The notes: generated by a model from the letters alone, not told the origin. A stretch of 64,000 nucleotides of DNA from Tardiphaga sp. P9-11 (GCF_008329525.1 NZ_NPKQ01000009.1:62001-126000), one strand, 5' to 3'. Positions 27,643 to 36,923 are shown, counted from the stretch's first letter. Translations and numbers: made by a program.

Positions 27643-28554
27643 ATGACGCTCGAACAGCTCCGGATCTTCGTCGCCGTCGCCGAACACGAGCACATGACCC
27701 GGGCTGCCGAGAGCCTGCATCTCACCCAATCCGCCACCAGCGCAGCGATCGCCGCGCTGGAAACGCGCTATGCGACGCAGTTGTTTCACCGTGTCGGCCG
27801 CCGCATCGAGTTGACCGAGATTGGCCGCGCCTTTCTGATCGAAGCCCGGGCCGTGCTGGCACGCGCTGCCACCGCGACGACCGTGCTCACCGATATGGCC
27901 GGCATGACGCGCGGCTCCCTTGCGCTGGCCGCGAGCCAGACCGTCGGCAACTACTTTCTGCCGCCTGTCATGGCGCGCTATCGCCAGCGCTTCCCCGGCA
28001 TCGACCTCAGCCTGCGCATCGGAAATACCGAACAGGTGGCCGGCTGGGTGCGCGATGGCGAAGTCGATCTCGGCATCGTTGAAGGCGCGATTGACGATCC
28101 GGCGCTCGCGACTCAGCCCGTGGGCGACGACGAACTTGTGCTGGTGGTCGGCCGATCGCACCCATGGGCGAAGCAACACGCTGTCATGCCGGGTCAGTTC
28201 GCTGAGACAGACTGGGTGCTGCGTGAAGCCGGCTCCGGCACGCGCGCAATCGCGCAATCGGTGCTGGACCAATCAGGAATCGCGCATGACCGCATTCGCG
28301 CTGCCATGGAGCTGCCATCGAACGAAGCCGTCTGCGCGGCCGTCGTGGCTGGCGCTGGCGCGAGCATTATGTCCCGGCTGGTCGCCACCGCCCTGATCGG
28401 CAACGGTGACCTGATTGCGCTCGACGCCCAATTGCCGACCCGCCGCTTCGTCATGCTTCGGCACAAAGAACGCTACGCGACACGAGCCGCAAGAGAAATG
28501 TCGCAAATGATCATGGCAGGCGAGACGACAATGACCAATTCTACAATGTCATAA
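27643..28554 (+). CDS. LysR family transcriptional regulator (YeiE/CbbR-like)
   Basis: A 303-residue LysR protein: winged HTH (EHMTRAAESLHLTQSATS, then AAIAALE), and a periplasmic-binding-type effector domain (LALAASQTVGNYFLPPVMARY), a start typical of the CysB/CbbR/YeiE branch. It begins 10 bp after the exporter stop, so the two are probably co-transcribed, unlike the divergent E. coli yeiE-yeiH pair. It probably controls the upstream gene through the dyad at 26536-26556. Confidence 0.9.
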   Translation: MTLEQLRIFVAVAEHEHMTRAAESLHLTQSATSAAIAALETRYATQLFHRVGRRIELTEIGRAFLIEARAVLARAATATTVLTDMAGMTRGSLALAASQTVGNYFLPPVMARYRQRFPGIDLSLRIGNTEQVAGWVRDGEVDLGIVEGAIDDPALATQPVGDDELVLVVGRSHPWAKQHAVMPGQFAETDWVLREAGSGTRAIAQSVLDQSGIAHDRIRAAMELPSNEAVCAAVVAGAGASIMSRLVATALIGNGDLIALDAQLPTRRFVMLRHKERYATRAAREMSQMIMAGETTMTNSTMS

Positions 28555-28586
28555 ATTCCAACAAGGCGAGCATCGGATGAGTCCAG

Positions 28587-28624
28587 CGACGAGGCAGGGC
28601 AAGACGTATTGCCCTGCCTCGTCG
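28587..28624. terminator. Bidirectional terminator-like hairpin
   Basis: A 16-bp perfect stem (CGACGAGGCAGGGCAA with its complement) around a 6-nt GACGTA loop lies between the convergent lysR and binding-protein genes. There is no T-run on either strand, so termination may need Rho or pausing. Confidence 0.6.
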
Positions 28625-28650
28625 CAAAACCCATCTCCGCTTCGACCTGA

Positions 28651-29421
28651 TCAATCGAGGCCGCTCTTCTTCATCAGAGCGACGGCGGCGGGCGACGAGA
28701 TGTAGGTGAAGAACTGCTTGGCAGCTTCCACATGCTCGGCCTTCGACGAAACCGCCGCAGTGACAACACTGTTCTTCTGCAGATCCTCCGGCAACGGCCC
28801 CACGATCGCCAAGCCCGGCTCCAGGCGCAGCTCGCTGATTTGCTGCAGGCCAAGTTCGACCTCTCCGCTCGCGACCGACTCACCGACGAATTTCCGGCCG
28901 AGAATGACCTTGCTCTTGGCTGCGACTTCGTCGGCGATACCGAGCTTCTTCAAGAGAACGTTGGCGACGTAACTGCCGCTGGCGCCCTCCGAATAGCCGA
29001 TCGATGACGCGTTCAGGAGCGCTTGGCGCAGAGCCGCCGCGGAGGATATGTCAGGCAGCGGATGCCCCATCTTGACCGCCACGCCGATCTTGGAGACCGC
29101 GATATCCTTGCGCTCGAGAGGCACAAAGAAGCCGCCCTTCACCAGCTCGTCCATCCCCGTATTCACCATGATCAGCACATCGACGTGCTCACCGTTTTTG
29201 ATACGCACCTGGCTCGCTTCCGGCGAGTTGCCGGACGACGGCCCCCACGACATCGTCACTTTGTGACCGGTATCGCGTTCGAACAGAGCCGCGATTTCGG
29301 AAAACGATCCTTTCAGGATTCCCGTGGTCAAGACTTTGATGTCGTCTGCCCGTGCATTGCCTGCACATGCGAGTAGAGCGCCGACGGCAACCAAAGTCTT
29401 CGCTGTTCGCGTGAAATTCAT
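28651..29421 (-). CDS. Extracellular solute-binding protein, ModA-like fold
   Basis: A 256-residue exported protein starting MNFTRTAKTLVAVGALLACA with a signal peptide cleaved near NARA. The mature part has type-II binding-protein features of the molybdate/tungstate-like group: ITTGILKGSF-type first strand (VLTTGILKGSFSEIAALFE), and later SIGYSEGASGSYVANVL and AKQFFTYISSPAAVAL. No permease or ATPase gene is adjacent. GGGAGG precedes the ATG. It is the last gene of the acyl-CoA operon, 122 bp after the synthetase, so a small organic or oxyanion ligand is possible. Confidence 0.8.
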   Translation of the reverse strand: MNFTRTAKTLVAVGALLACAGNARADDIKVLTTGILKGSFSEIAALFERDTGHKVTMSWGPSSGNSPEASQVRIKNGEHVDVLIMVNTGMDELVKGGFFVPLERKDIAVSKIGVAVKMGHPLPDISSAAALRQALLNASSIGYSEGASGSYVANVLLKKLGIADEVAAKSKVILGRKFVGESVASGEVELGLQQISELRLEPGLAIVGPLPEDLQKNSVVTAAVSSKAEHVEAAKQFFTYISSPAAVALMKKSGLD

Positions 29422-29543
29422 CCAGATCCTCCCTTTCTTGTTTTGGCGATAACGGCTCACCGCAAGGCCCGCATGTGGCGTATCTTGCGATGAGGTCTTG
29501 GACTTGCGTCGCGGCTCTGCGGAATACAGCCGGCAATCAAGTG

Positions 29544-31640
29544 TCAGCGGGGGCCGAGAACAAGGACCCCGTCGGCCGCACGCACGCCCTGGCCTGAGGG
29601 AAGCACGAAGACCGGGTTGATCTCTGCTTCCACAAGACGCTCGCCGAGCTGCGCCACCATCTCCGAAAACGCGACGATCGCGGATGCGAGGGCATCGACA
29701 TCGCATTTCGGCCGGCCACGGAATCCGTCCAGCAGCGGCCATGTGACGAGGTCGCGGGCCATGGCCAGCGCCTCCCTGCGGGCAAGGCCGCCCTCCGGCG
29801 GAAGCAGCCGCATCGTCGTATCCTTGAAGAGTTCGGCGGTGACGCCACCCATGCCGAGCAGGACCGCCGCCCCCAGGGAATCCCTGTGCATGCCGAGGAT
29901 GAACTCGACTCCGCCCGTGACCATCTCCTGAACGAGGAAGCGCTGCGGACGCTCGGACGTGTTGCGTTCGACTTCGTCGGCCATGGCCGTCAGGCGGGCG
30001 CCAATGCTCTCAGCCGTCAGGTTCATCGCAACGCCGCCGACGTCGCTCTTGTGCGTGATCACACTGGACAGGATCTTGAGGACCACTCGGCCGCCGAGAG
30101 CGCGTGCCGCAGCTTCCGCTTCCCGAGGCGTGGCGACGATCTTCTCTACCGCGGTCGGCACGCCGAAGCGCGCGAACAGCGTCTTCGCCTGTGCTTCATC
30201 GAGCGCGCCCGCAGGAAAGTCGCTGATGTCGATCGTCCGTCCTGCGCGGCCGGTTTGCTGCAGCGGCACGACGTGTCCGGCCTGCAGCAGCCCGTCCAGC
30301 GCACCGGCGCAGCTCTCTGCGGATGTATAGGCGGGAACACCACGCTGGGTCAGGACCGACACGACGTTCGGCGCGTAGGGGCTGACATAGGCGATGACCG
30401 GCTTGTCGCTCATCGGCAGGCAGTCCTGGATTGCGTCGGCCATCAAGGCTGGCGTGCCCACCGCGGACGAGCCGACGACGATCACCAATGCATCATAGGA
30501 AGGGCTGGCTAGCAGCGTGCGAATCGCGCCCCGGAGCAGCTCCGGCTGCAGACCCGCCAGTGTCACGTCGATCGGATTGCGATCCAGGACGGCATGAGAT
30601 CCCGATTGCAGGGCGCGCAACTGCTGGGCGGTCTGTTGGTCGGGCACGGGCGTTTCAAAGCCTGCGATACCCAGACAGTCGGACACGATGGTGCCGGCGC
30701 CACCGGTCGATGTCAGAATCGCCACGCGCCTACCACGCAGCGTGCGCCCGGCCGAAAGAGCGGCGGGAATATCGAGCAGATCCTCGAAGGTTTTCGCACG
30801 AACGATGCCAAGCTGCCTGAAGAAGGCATCATACATGCGGTCCGACCCTGCGAGCGCTCCGGTATGGGATATGGCAGCCTTAGCGCCCGCTTCCGATCGA
30901 CCGATCTTGAAGACGACGATCGGTTTGCCGGCGCGCCGCGCTTTCAACGCCGCTTCGCGAAACCGCGTTGGATTGCGGATCGCCTCGACATAGAGCGCGA
31001 TGACTTTGGTGGCATCGTCATCGGCGAGATAGTCGATGAAATCGGCGAGTTCGAGATCCGCCTCGTTGCTGGTCGAGACCAGCTTGGACAGTCCGATGCC
31101 GCGCGCGGCCGCGCGCGACAGCAGGGATCCGAGAATGCCGCCGCTCTGTGAGACCAGACCGATCGATCCTGCGGTGAAGTGATCCATCGCCAGCGCGCCG
31201 GACGCGGACAATACGATATTGTCGGTGAGGTTCACCAGGCCGATCGTATTCGGCCCGAGAACACGCATCGATCCGGCGGCCTCCAGGAGTTGCTTCTGCC
31301 GTTCGGCGCCGTCTGATCCGGTCTCTGTGAAACCGCTGGCGAGAACGATTGCAGCGGCCGTGCCACGCTTGGACAATTCGCGCACCGCGCCATGGGCACG
31401 CTCCGCGCCAAGCAGGACAATGGCGACGTCCGGCACGGTCGGCAGCGACGCGATGTCCGGGTAGCAGGTAAGGTCGCCGATCTTGTCCACCTTGGGATTG
31501 ACCGGATAGATCTCGCCGGCAAAACCATGCTTGAGCAGATACGAGACCGGTCGTCCGGACGTCTTGTCGGGATCCGCCGAGGCGCCAATGATGGCGACGC
31601 TGCGCGGTTGGATCAACCGCTGGATGGCATTCATCGTCAT
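29544..31640 (-). CDS. ADP-forming acyl-CoA synthetase (acetate-CoA ligase family)
   Basis: A 698-residue fusion of alpha and beta parts of the NDP-forming acyl-CoA synthetase family. The N-terminal CoA-binding domain begins RSVAIIGASADPDKTSGRP; the phosphorylated His259 is in ISHTGALAGSD; the C-terminal ATP-grasp part starts near 490 (LFARFGVPTA) with LKILSSVITHKSDVGGV and EINPVFV. It would form or cleave an acyl-CoA with ATP/ADP. Four bp separate it from the crotonase gene, so they are co-translated. Substrate unknown. Confidence 0.9.
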   Translation of the reverse strand: MTMNAIQRLIQPRSVAIIGASADPDKTSGRPVSYLLKHGFAGEIYPVNPKVDKIGDLTCYPDIASLPTVPDVAIVLLGAERAHGAVRELSKRGTAAAIVLASGFTETGSDGAERQKQLLEAAGSMRVLGPNTIGLVNLTDNIVLSASGALAMDHFTAGSIGLVSQSGGILGSLLSRAAARGIGLSKLVSTSNEADLELADFIDYLADDDATKVIALYVEAIRNPTRFREAALKARRAGKPIVVFKIGRSEAGAKAAISHTGALAGSDRMYDAFFRQLGIVRAKTFEDLLDIPAALSAGRTLRGRRVAILTSTGGAGTIVSDCLGIAGFETPVPDQQTAQQLRALQSGSHAVLDRNPIDVTLAGLQPELLRGAIRTLLASPSYDALVIVVGSSAVGTPALMADAIQDCLPMSDKPVIAYVSPYAPNVVSVLTQRGVPAYTSAESCAGALDGLLQAGHVVPLQQTGRAGRTIDISDFPAGALDEAQAKTLFARFGVPTAVEKIVATPREAEAAARALGGRVVLKILSSVITHKSDVGGVAMNLTAESIGARLTAMADEVERNTSERPQRFLVQEMVTGGVEFILGMHRDSLGAAVLLGMGGVTAELFKDTTMRLLPPEGGLARREALAMARDLVTWPLLDGFRGRPKCDVDALASAIVAFSEMVAQLGERLVEAEINPVFVLPSGQGVRAADGVLVLGPR

Positions 31641-31644
31641 CGGT

Positions 31645-32436
31645 CTACTCCTTCGACGACGACTGGGCCAGAAACGCCAGCACGGCTTCCCGATGCTCGG
31701 TGCTGGTGTAGCAGATGCCCTGCGCCTGACTGCCGAGCGCGAAAATCTCGTGCGCAGAATGTTCGAACGTTTCGTTGAGGATCTTCTTGCCCAGCGCGAG
31801 TGCGGTCGGAGAATACTGCGCGAGGTCGGCCGCCCAATTCCGCGCGGCCGTCAGCAGCTCGGCGGATCCCACCTTGCGATCCATGATCCCGAGCGCAAGC
31901 GATTCATCGGCCTCGACGACGCGGCCGGTAAAAATCAGCTCTTTCGCTTTCGACAGCCCGACGCGTCGGGGCAGAAAATACATCCCGCCGCCGTCCGGGA
32001 TCAGGCCGCGTTTGATGTAGGACCAGGTGAATTTGGTGTGCTCGGTTCCCATCACGAAATCGCAGGCCAGCGCAACATCCGCGCCGAGGCCGGCGGCGGC
32101 GCCGTTGACGGCGGCAATGGTCGGCTTCGGCAGATTGAGCAGCAATGATTGCGCGCGATGCACGCCCTGCTGCCGGCTCCAGCCGTTGAACGCAACCTCT
32201 CCCTGTGGCGCTTCAAGCCGGCGCTTCATGCCGCTGATGTCGCCGCCGGCACAGAACGACTTTCCGCGGCCAGTCAGGACGAGGGCCTTGATCGCATTGT
32301 CACGGGTGACCGTTTCGAGCGCGCTGACGAACTCGCTACGCATGTCGTCGCTCATTGCATTACGCCGATCCGGGCGGTTGAGGGCGATCGTCGCAACGCC
32401 GGCGTCAATGGAAAATTCGATCAACTGAAAGGACAT
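31645..32436 (-). CDS. Enoyl-CoA hydratase/isomerase, PaaG-like
   Basis: A 263-residue crotonase. Oxyanion-hole segments are visible (FCAGGDISGM and AAAGLGADVALACD). The usual catalytic glutamates are absent: the first site reads GAD rather than GGCE, and the second region reads IKRGLIPDGGG. The Asp in LIPD is the catalytic residue in PaaG-type ring-opening isomerases, so this protein may be an isomerase or act on an unusual acyl-CoA rather than a plain hydratase. It lies between the Bug protein and the acyl-CoA synthetase in one operon. Confidence 0.87.
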   Translation of the reverse strand: MSFQLIEFSIDAGVATIALNRPDRRNAMSDDMRSEFVSALETVTRDNAIKALVLTGRGKSFCAGGDISGMKRRLEAPQGEVAFNGWSRQQGVHRAQSLLLNLPKPTIAAVNGAAAGLGADVALACDFVMGTEHTKFTWSYIKRGLIPDGGGMYFLPRRVGLSKAKELIFTGRVVEADESLALGIMDRKVGSAELLTAARNWAADLAQYSPTALALGKKILNETFEHSAHEIFALGSQAQGICYTSTEHREAVLAFLAQSSSKE

Positions 32437-32490
32437 GGAAAGGCCTGTGCTTGAAGTTTGAGATGGGGAGGACGCGCGTGGAGAGCCGAC

Positions 32491-33543
32491 CTATTCCGCC
32501 TTGATGTTGGCGTCCTTGATCAGCTTGCTCCAACGTCCTTCTTCGCGCTGGACATAGCGATCGAGTTCGGCCGGAGAACTTGCCTCCATGATGAGACCTT
32601 CGTTGGTCTCGAGGCGCTTGAACGCTCCCGAGCTCACCGCTTGTTTGACTGCCTTGTTCAAGCGATCGATGATCGGAGCGGGGGTCTTCGCTGGTGCATA
32701 GAGGCCATACCAGGATTCTGCCGCATATCCGGGAACGCCAGCCTCTGCCACGGTCGGCAAATCTGGATAGGCGGGCGAACGCTCCGACGACGTCACGGCC
32801 AATGCGCGAAGCTGGCCAGACTCGACCAGCGAAGCCGCACTCGCCACGGTCGTAAAGATGACCTGGATCTGGCCACCGAGAAGATCACTGATCGCGGGCG
32901 CAGCTCCCTTGTAGGAGACGGTGGTCAACTTCACGTTCGCCATCGTATTGAAGAGCTCGCCGGCGAGATGGGCGGACGTTCCGACGCCGAATGTCCCATA
33001 GTTCATCTTGTCGGGGTTCTTTTTCGCCTCGGCGATCAGGTCGGCAATCGACTTGATGCTCGACGATGGATTGACGACGACGACGTTGAACGATCGCGCG
33101 ATCAGCGAGACCGCGGCAAAGTCTTTATGCGAATCGAACGGCAGCTTCGCGTTGAGGCTCGGATTAACCGCGTGCGCGAACGTCGCCATCAGCAGCGTGT
33201 AGCCATCAGGATCGCTCGTCGCCACAGCCTGGGTGCCAAGGATCGTACCCGCTCCGGGCCTGTTCTCGATGATCACCGATTTCTTCAGAGCCGGAGAGAT
33301 AGCCTGCGCCAGCGTCCGTGACACGGTATCCGTTCCACCGCCGGCCGCAAACGGAACGACGATCTTGACGAGTTTTTCGGGGTATTCGGCATGCGCCGGT
33401 CCGGCAGACATTGCAGCCGATGCTAGATATCCGATCAGGCAGGCGACCAAGCCCGCGGCGCCAAGCGCGGCGCGTAATGCGATGGCCGGTATTTTCGATG
33501 TGCGACCGATCAGGGCGCCTGCGGCTTCCATGCTGGCAGTCAT
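32491..33543 (-). CDS. Bug/TctC family substrate-binding protein
   Basis: A 350-residue exported protein with a long N-terminal region, a hydrophobic signal core (ALGAAGLVACLIGYLA) and the Bug signature after cleavage (KLVKIVVPFAAGGGTDTVSRTLAQ). Later Bug motifs are NRPGAGTILGTQAVA and YGTFGVGTSAHLAGELF. These proteins bind carboxylates for tripartite tricarboxylate transporters, but no TctA/TctB permease is here. ATG at 33543 has GGGAGA upstream. First gene of the operon divergent from the IclR gene. Confidence 0.9.
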   Translation of the reverse strand: MTASMEAAGALIGRTSKIPAIALRAALGAAGLVACLIGYLASAAMSAGPAHAEYPEKLVKIVVPFAAGGGTDTVSRTLAQAISPALKKSVIIENRPGAGTILGTQAVATSDPDGYTLLMATFAHAVNPSLNAKLPFDSHKDFAAVSLIARSFNVVVVNPSSSIKSIADLIAEAKKNPDKMNYGTFGVGTSAHLAGELFNTMANVKLTTVSYKGAAPAISDLLGGQIQVIFTTVASAASLVESGQLRALAVTSSERSPAYPDLPTVAEAGVPGYAAESWYGLYAPAKTPAPIIDRLNKAVKQAVSSGAFKRLETNEGLIMEASSPAELDRYVQREEGRWSKLIKDANIKAE

Positions 33544-33665
33544 GCCAATCTCCCTTCGATTTTTTGCGCGAGGCATCTGAACCGTGCCGTCGTCATCAAA
33601 TGCAGCGCGATGCCACCTCGACGGTGCGCTGTTTAGCACTTGCACGAACGCGGTCATTGCCGCAT

Positions 33666-33680
33666 TTCCACCTGGTGGAA
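33666..33680. promoter_or_regulatory. IclR-type operator palindrome
   Basis: TTCCACC-T-GGTGGAA is a perfect 15-bp palindrome in the divergent promoter, 48 bp before the IclR ATG and 123 bp before the Bug gene ATG. IclR proteins bind 15-bp palindromes of similar layout. Binding is inferred. Confidence 0.6.
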
Positions 33681-33727
33681 TTGGCGAACATACCCTATTT
33701 GATGTCGGGATCGCGATTGGAGGCGTC

Positions 33728-34510
33728 ATGACAAAGAGATTTGTTCCGCAAAAAGCTCCTATAAATCGCTCATTGGACAGGGGCATCGCGATCCTCAGAG
33801 CGTTTCGGCCCGGCGCGGAGCTCCTCGGCAACGGTGAGCTATCGGAGCGAACGGGTCTATCACCTGCAACGGTCAGCAGACTCACGCAAACGCTCACGCA
33901 TGCGGGATATCTGGAATACGATTCCATGCAGCGCGCGTACCGGCTGGGTGCGGGCGTTCTCAGTCTGGGACATGCCATGCGGACAGGATCGTCCGTTCTG
34001 CGGATTGCTACCCCTCTGATGTCGGGGCTGGCACGACGCCTGCGTATCAATGTCGGGCTGGCGGTGCAGGATTCGGACGAGATGGTGTATCTCGAATCGC
34101 TTCGCTCTAATGCCCGTGGTTCTCAGCGCGTCATCGTGTCCGGACATCGGGTGCCCATCGAGCTCACGGCGCTGGGCCGCGCATTTCTGGCCGCTGCAAA
34201 GGACCCCGAGCGAGCCGCGCTCATCGCCCGGCTGAAATCGAAGGGACGCAAACGCTGGCCACTCATCGAGCGGGGAATTGCCGAAGCCGCAGCCAGCATC
34301 AAACAAAAGAACTACTGCATCGCCACATGGCAGCCCGAAGTCACAGCGCTCGCAACGCCCATCGTCATAGAAGGGCGACCGGTCTATGTGCTCAATGTCA
34401 GCGTCACCGCGGACGAATCCGCTGCCATCTGGGAAGAGCGGCTACACCAGCCCCTTCTGGATCTGGCGGCACAGATTCGGGCGGCCATCATCGATCTGGA
34501 GCTGCCCTAA
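33728..34510 (+). CDS. IclR family transcriptional regulator
   Basis: A 260-residue regulator starting MTKRFVPQKAPINRSLDRG. The N-terminal winged HTH contains ELSERTGLSPATVSRLTQTL, and the C-terminal IclR effector domain runs from about 90 (GLARRLRINVGLAVQDSDEM) to the end. GGAGG lies just before the ATG at 33728; an upstream start at 33584 has no site. It is divergent from the acyl-CoA operon and probably controls it. Confidence 0.92.
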   Translation: MTKRFVPQKAPINRSLDRGIAILRAFRPGAELLGNGELSERTGLSPATVSRLTQTLTHAGYLEYDSMQRAYRLGAGVLSLGHAMRTGSSVLRIATPLMSGLARRLRINVGLAVQDSDEMVYLESLRSNARGSQRVIVSGHRVPIELTALGRAFLAAAKDPERAALIARLKSKGRKRWPLIERGIAEAAASIKQKNYCIATWQPEVTALATPIVIEGRPVYVLNVSVTADESAAIWEERLHQPLLDLAAQIRAAIIDLELP

Positions 34511-34527
34511 ACACGATCCTGTCGCGA

Positions 34528-34622
34528 AGTCTCGTTCTCTTTCATCGAAGCCGAGACTCCATCTTTTTGTCGTGATGCGTTCCTCGCGAGAACCGGCATC
34601 CACGTCGTTCGAATACGCTCTA
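34528..34622. repeat. Compound repeat: terminator-like hairpin plus box, copy 5
   Basis: AGTCTCG and CGAGACT form a hairpin (34528-34558), followed by TTTTT (34564-34568), then a box running to 34622. On the minus strand the box starts with the TAG stop of the downstream mutase gene, then AGAGCGTATTCGAACGACG and GTGGATGCCGG. It shares this order with the copies at 45886-45988 and 11670-11769. It would terminate the iclR transcript. Confidence 0.7.
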
Positions 34623-36119
34623 TATCGTCTGGTTGTACGCCCCGACTTCCGGATGCGTTCGCAGCACCACGTTCATCGCTTCGAACATGTCGTGCATGCG
34701 CTGCTCGGAGACCGGACTTTCGACCACGACCACCAGTTCCGGCTTGTTGGACGATGCGCGCACAAGGCCCCAGCTGCCGTCCTCGCAGGTGACGCGCACG
34801 CCGTTGACCGTGACGAGATCGCGGATCGATTGTCCGGCAACCTTGTCGCCCTTCTTCTGCGCATCCTCGAAATGCTTCACCACCGCAGCAACGACGCCAT
34901 ACTTGGTCTCGTCGGCACAATGCGGCGACATGGTCGGCGAGGACCAGGTCTTCGGCAGCGCTTCCTTGAGATCGGCCATGGTCTTGCCGGGCGCGCGGTC
35001 CATCATCTCGCAGATGGCAATCGCCGATACGAGGCCGTCGTCATAGCCGCGACCCACCGGCGCATTGAAGAAGAAGTGGCCGGACTTCTCGAAGCCCGCC
35101 AGCGCCTTCAACTCATTGGTGCGGCGCTTCATGTAGGAGTGGCCGGTTTTCCAATAGGTCGTCTTGGCATTCTGCTTCTGCAGCACCGGATCGGTCACGA
35201 ACAGTCCGGTCGATTTCACGTCGACCACGAAGGTCGCATCCTTGTGAACCGCCGACATGTCGCGCGCGAGCATCACGCCGACCTTGTCGGCGAAGATTTC
35301 CTCGCCGGTATTGTCGACAACGCCGCAACGATCGCCATCACCATCGAAACCGAGACCGACATCGGCCTTGTGTTCGAGCACCGCATCGCGGATCGCGTGC
35401 AGCATCTCCATGTCTTCCGGATTCGGATTGTATTTCGGGAAGGTGTGATCGAGCTCGGTATCGAGCGGGATCACCTCGCAGCCGATGGCTTCCATCACCT
35501 GCGGCGCGAAGGCGCCGGCCGTGCCGTTGCCGCAGGCCACGACAACCTTCAGCTTACGCTTGAGCTTCGGGCGATTGGTGAGATCGGCGATGTAGCGCGC
35601 CGGATAATTCTCGTGGAATTGATAGGAGCCGCCAGCCTTGTTCTTGAACTCGGCATTGAGCACGATCTCCTTGAGCCGGGTCATCTCGTCCGGGCCGAAG
35701 GTCAGCGGCTTGCTGGCGCCCATCTTCACACCGGTCCAGCCATTGTCGTTATGCGAGGCCGTCACCATGGCGACGCATGGCACATCGAGATCGAACTGCG
35801 CGAAATAGGCCATCGGCGTCACCGCGAGACCGATGTCATGGACCTTGCAGCCGGCGGCCATCAGGCCCGTCATCAGCGCGTATTTGATCGAGGCGGAGTA
35901 ACCGCGGAAATCGTGTCCGGTGACGATTTCCTGCTTCTGGCCGAGTTCGGCAATCAACGCACCGAGCCCCATGCCCAGCGCCTGAATGCCCATCAGGTTG
36001 ATTTCCTTGCCGAACAGCCAGCGCGCGTCATATTCGCGAAAACCCGTGGCCTTTACCATCGGCTCGGATTCGTAAGCGTAGGTATTCGGCACGAGCAAGG
36101 GCTTCGGCTTCGGAAACAT
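34620..36119 (-). CDS. Phosphomannomutase/phosphoglucomutase
   Basis: A 499-residue alpha-D-phosphohexomutase of the AlgC/ManB type. The phosphoserine loop is VTASHNDNGWTG (Ser122), the metal-binding loop is FDGDGDRCG (about residue 255), and the sugar-binding loop is EKSGHFFFN. It interconverts hexose 1- and 6-phosphates for cell-surface polysaccharide or trehalose/glycogen precursors. ATG at 36119. Its TAG stop is part of the flanking repeat. Confidence 0.92.
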   Translation of the reverse strand: MFPKPKPLLVPNTYAYESEPMVKATGFREYDARWLFGKEINLMGIQALGMGLGALIAELGQKQEIVTGHDFRGYSASIKYALMTGLMAAGCKVHDIGLAVTPMAYFAQFDLDVPCVAMVTASHNDNGWTGVKMGASKPLTFGPDEMTRLKEIVLNAEFKNKAGGSYQFHENYPARYIADLTNRPKLKRKLKVVVACGNGTAGAFAPQVMEAIGCEVIPLDTELDHTFPKYNPNPEDMEMLHAIRDAVLEHKADVGLGFDGDGDRCGVVDNTGEEIFADKVGVMLARDMSAVHKDATFVVDVKSTGLFVTDPVLQKQNAKTTYWKTGHSYMKRRTNELKALAGFEKSGHFFFNAPVGRGYDDGLVSAIAICEMMDRAPGKTMADLKEALPKTWSSPTMSPHCADETKYGVVAAVVKHFEDAQKKGDKVAGQSIRDLVTVNGVRVTCEDGSWGLVRASSNKPELVVVVESPVSEQRMHDMFEAMNVVLRTHPEVGAYNQTI

Positions 36120-36263
36120 CGGAGAACCTCGCATCAATTGGGATCAATCTTGAATGCGCAGGCTTAGCCTTTGCGCACGCCTGTGGGAAGGCGCATGGGC
36201 ATTCAAGGATGCGAGTTTGTTTAGAATTGGGCTGCGGCGTGAATGCCTGGGGGATATGAGGTA

Positions 36264-36782
36264 CTACTGTTCGAGTACCATCCGGCCATTTGCATATTCG
36301 AAGCGTTTCAACTTCGAGAGAAACGATAATCCTAGCAGATTCTCGGACAGCGCCTCATCGGGCAGCACCATCGCATCGACGTCACGCACGGTGAGTTCAC
36401 CGACCTGCACGACAGCGATTCGCGCGCGTGCCGCCTTCAACGTTCCATTCGCCGTTGTCACCGTGGCGTTATAATCGGCACGCGACGGACGCAAACCGAA
36501 GCGCGCCGCCGACTTTTCATTCAATGCGATGACAGATGCGCCAGTATCGACCATGAAGCCGATGCGCTGGCCCTCGATGCTCCCCTCAGTCTGGAAGTGA
36601 CCTCGCGCATCGCGCGCAATCGACAGGCTGCGGATACCGGCCTTTGCATTGCCTTCTGTCGTGGTTGTCAGTGATGCCGCTTTCGCCATGGCCGGCGTCG
36701 TCGCCGTCATCTTGTCGGCCATCTGCGCCATCACGGTGCCCAGACCGATCAGGATCGCCGCGAAGAACATGATACTACGCAT
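36264..36782 (-). CDS. Membrane-anchored retropepsin-like aspartic protease
   Basis: A 172-residue protein starting MRSIMFFAAILIGLGTVMAQ: one N-terminal membrane segment, a linker, then a single aspartic-protease lobe with FMVDTGASVIALN (the DTGAS active site) and a second hydrophobic-Gly region LGLSFLSKL. It fits the TIGR02281-type clan AA family, which must dimerise to form an active site. ATG at 36782 has GAGG upstream; a TTG at 36803 is an alternative. Confidence 0.86.
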   Translation of the reverse strand: MRSIMFFAAILIGLGTVMAQMADKMTATTPAMAKAASLTTTTEGNAKAGIRSLSIARDARGHFQTEGSIEGQRIGFMVDTGASVIALNEKSAARFGLRPSRADYNATVTTANGTLKAARARIAVVQVGELTVRDVDAMVLPDEALSENLLGLSFLSKLKRFEYANGRMVLEQ

Positions 36783-36923
36783 ACGCAACCTCACTGAACG
36801 CAATCAGGGGAACCGCGAGTTCATCACACGGGCTCACCACCGTCCGTTCAGGACGGCCTTACAGACTGCTATTTTCGCGAAAAGGATGAGCGAAGCGTTA
36901 ATGAGCGGCACTTTGCCTGATGA

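Noticed and set aside
28587-28624. Insertion-sequence end
   Set aside because: The 16-bp stem is a single hairpin between convergent genes with no partner or transposase; a terminator is the simpler reading.
34386-36167. 593-codon plus-strand frame
   Set aside because: Shadow of the phosphohexomutase, which has clear active-site motifs on the minus strand.
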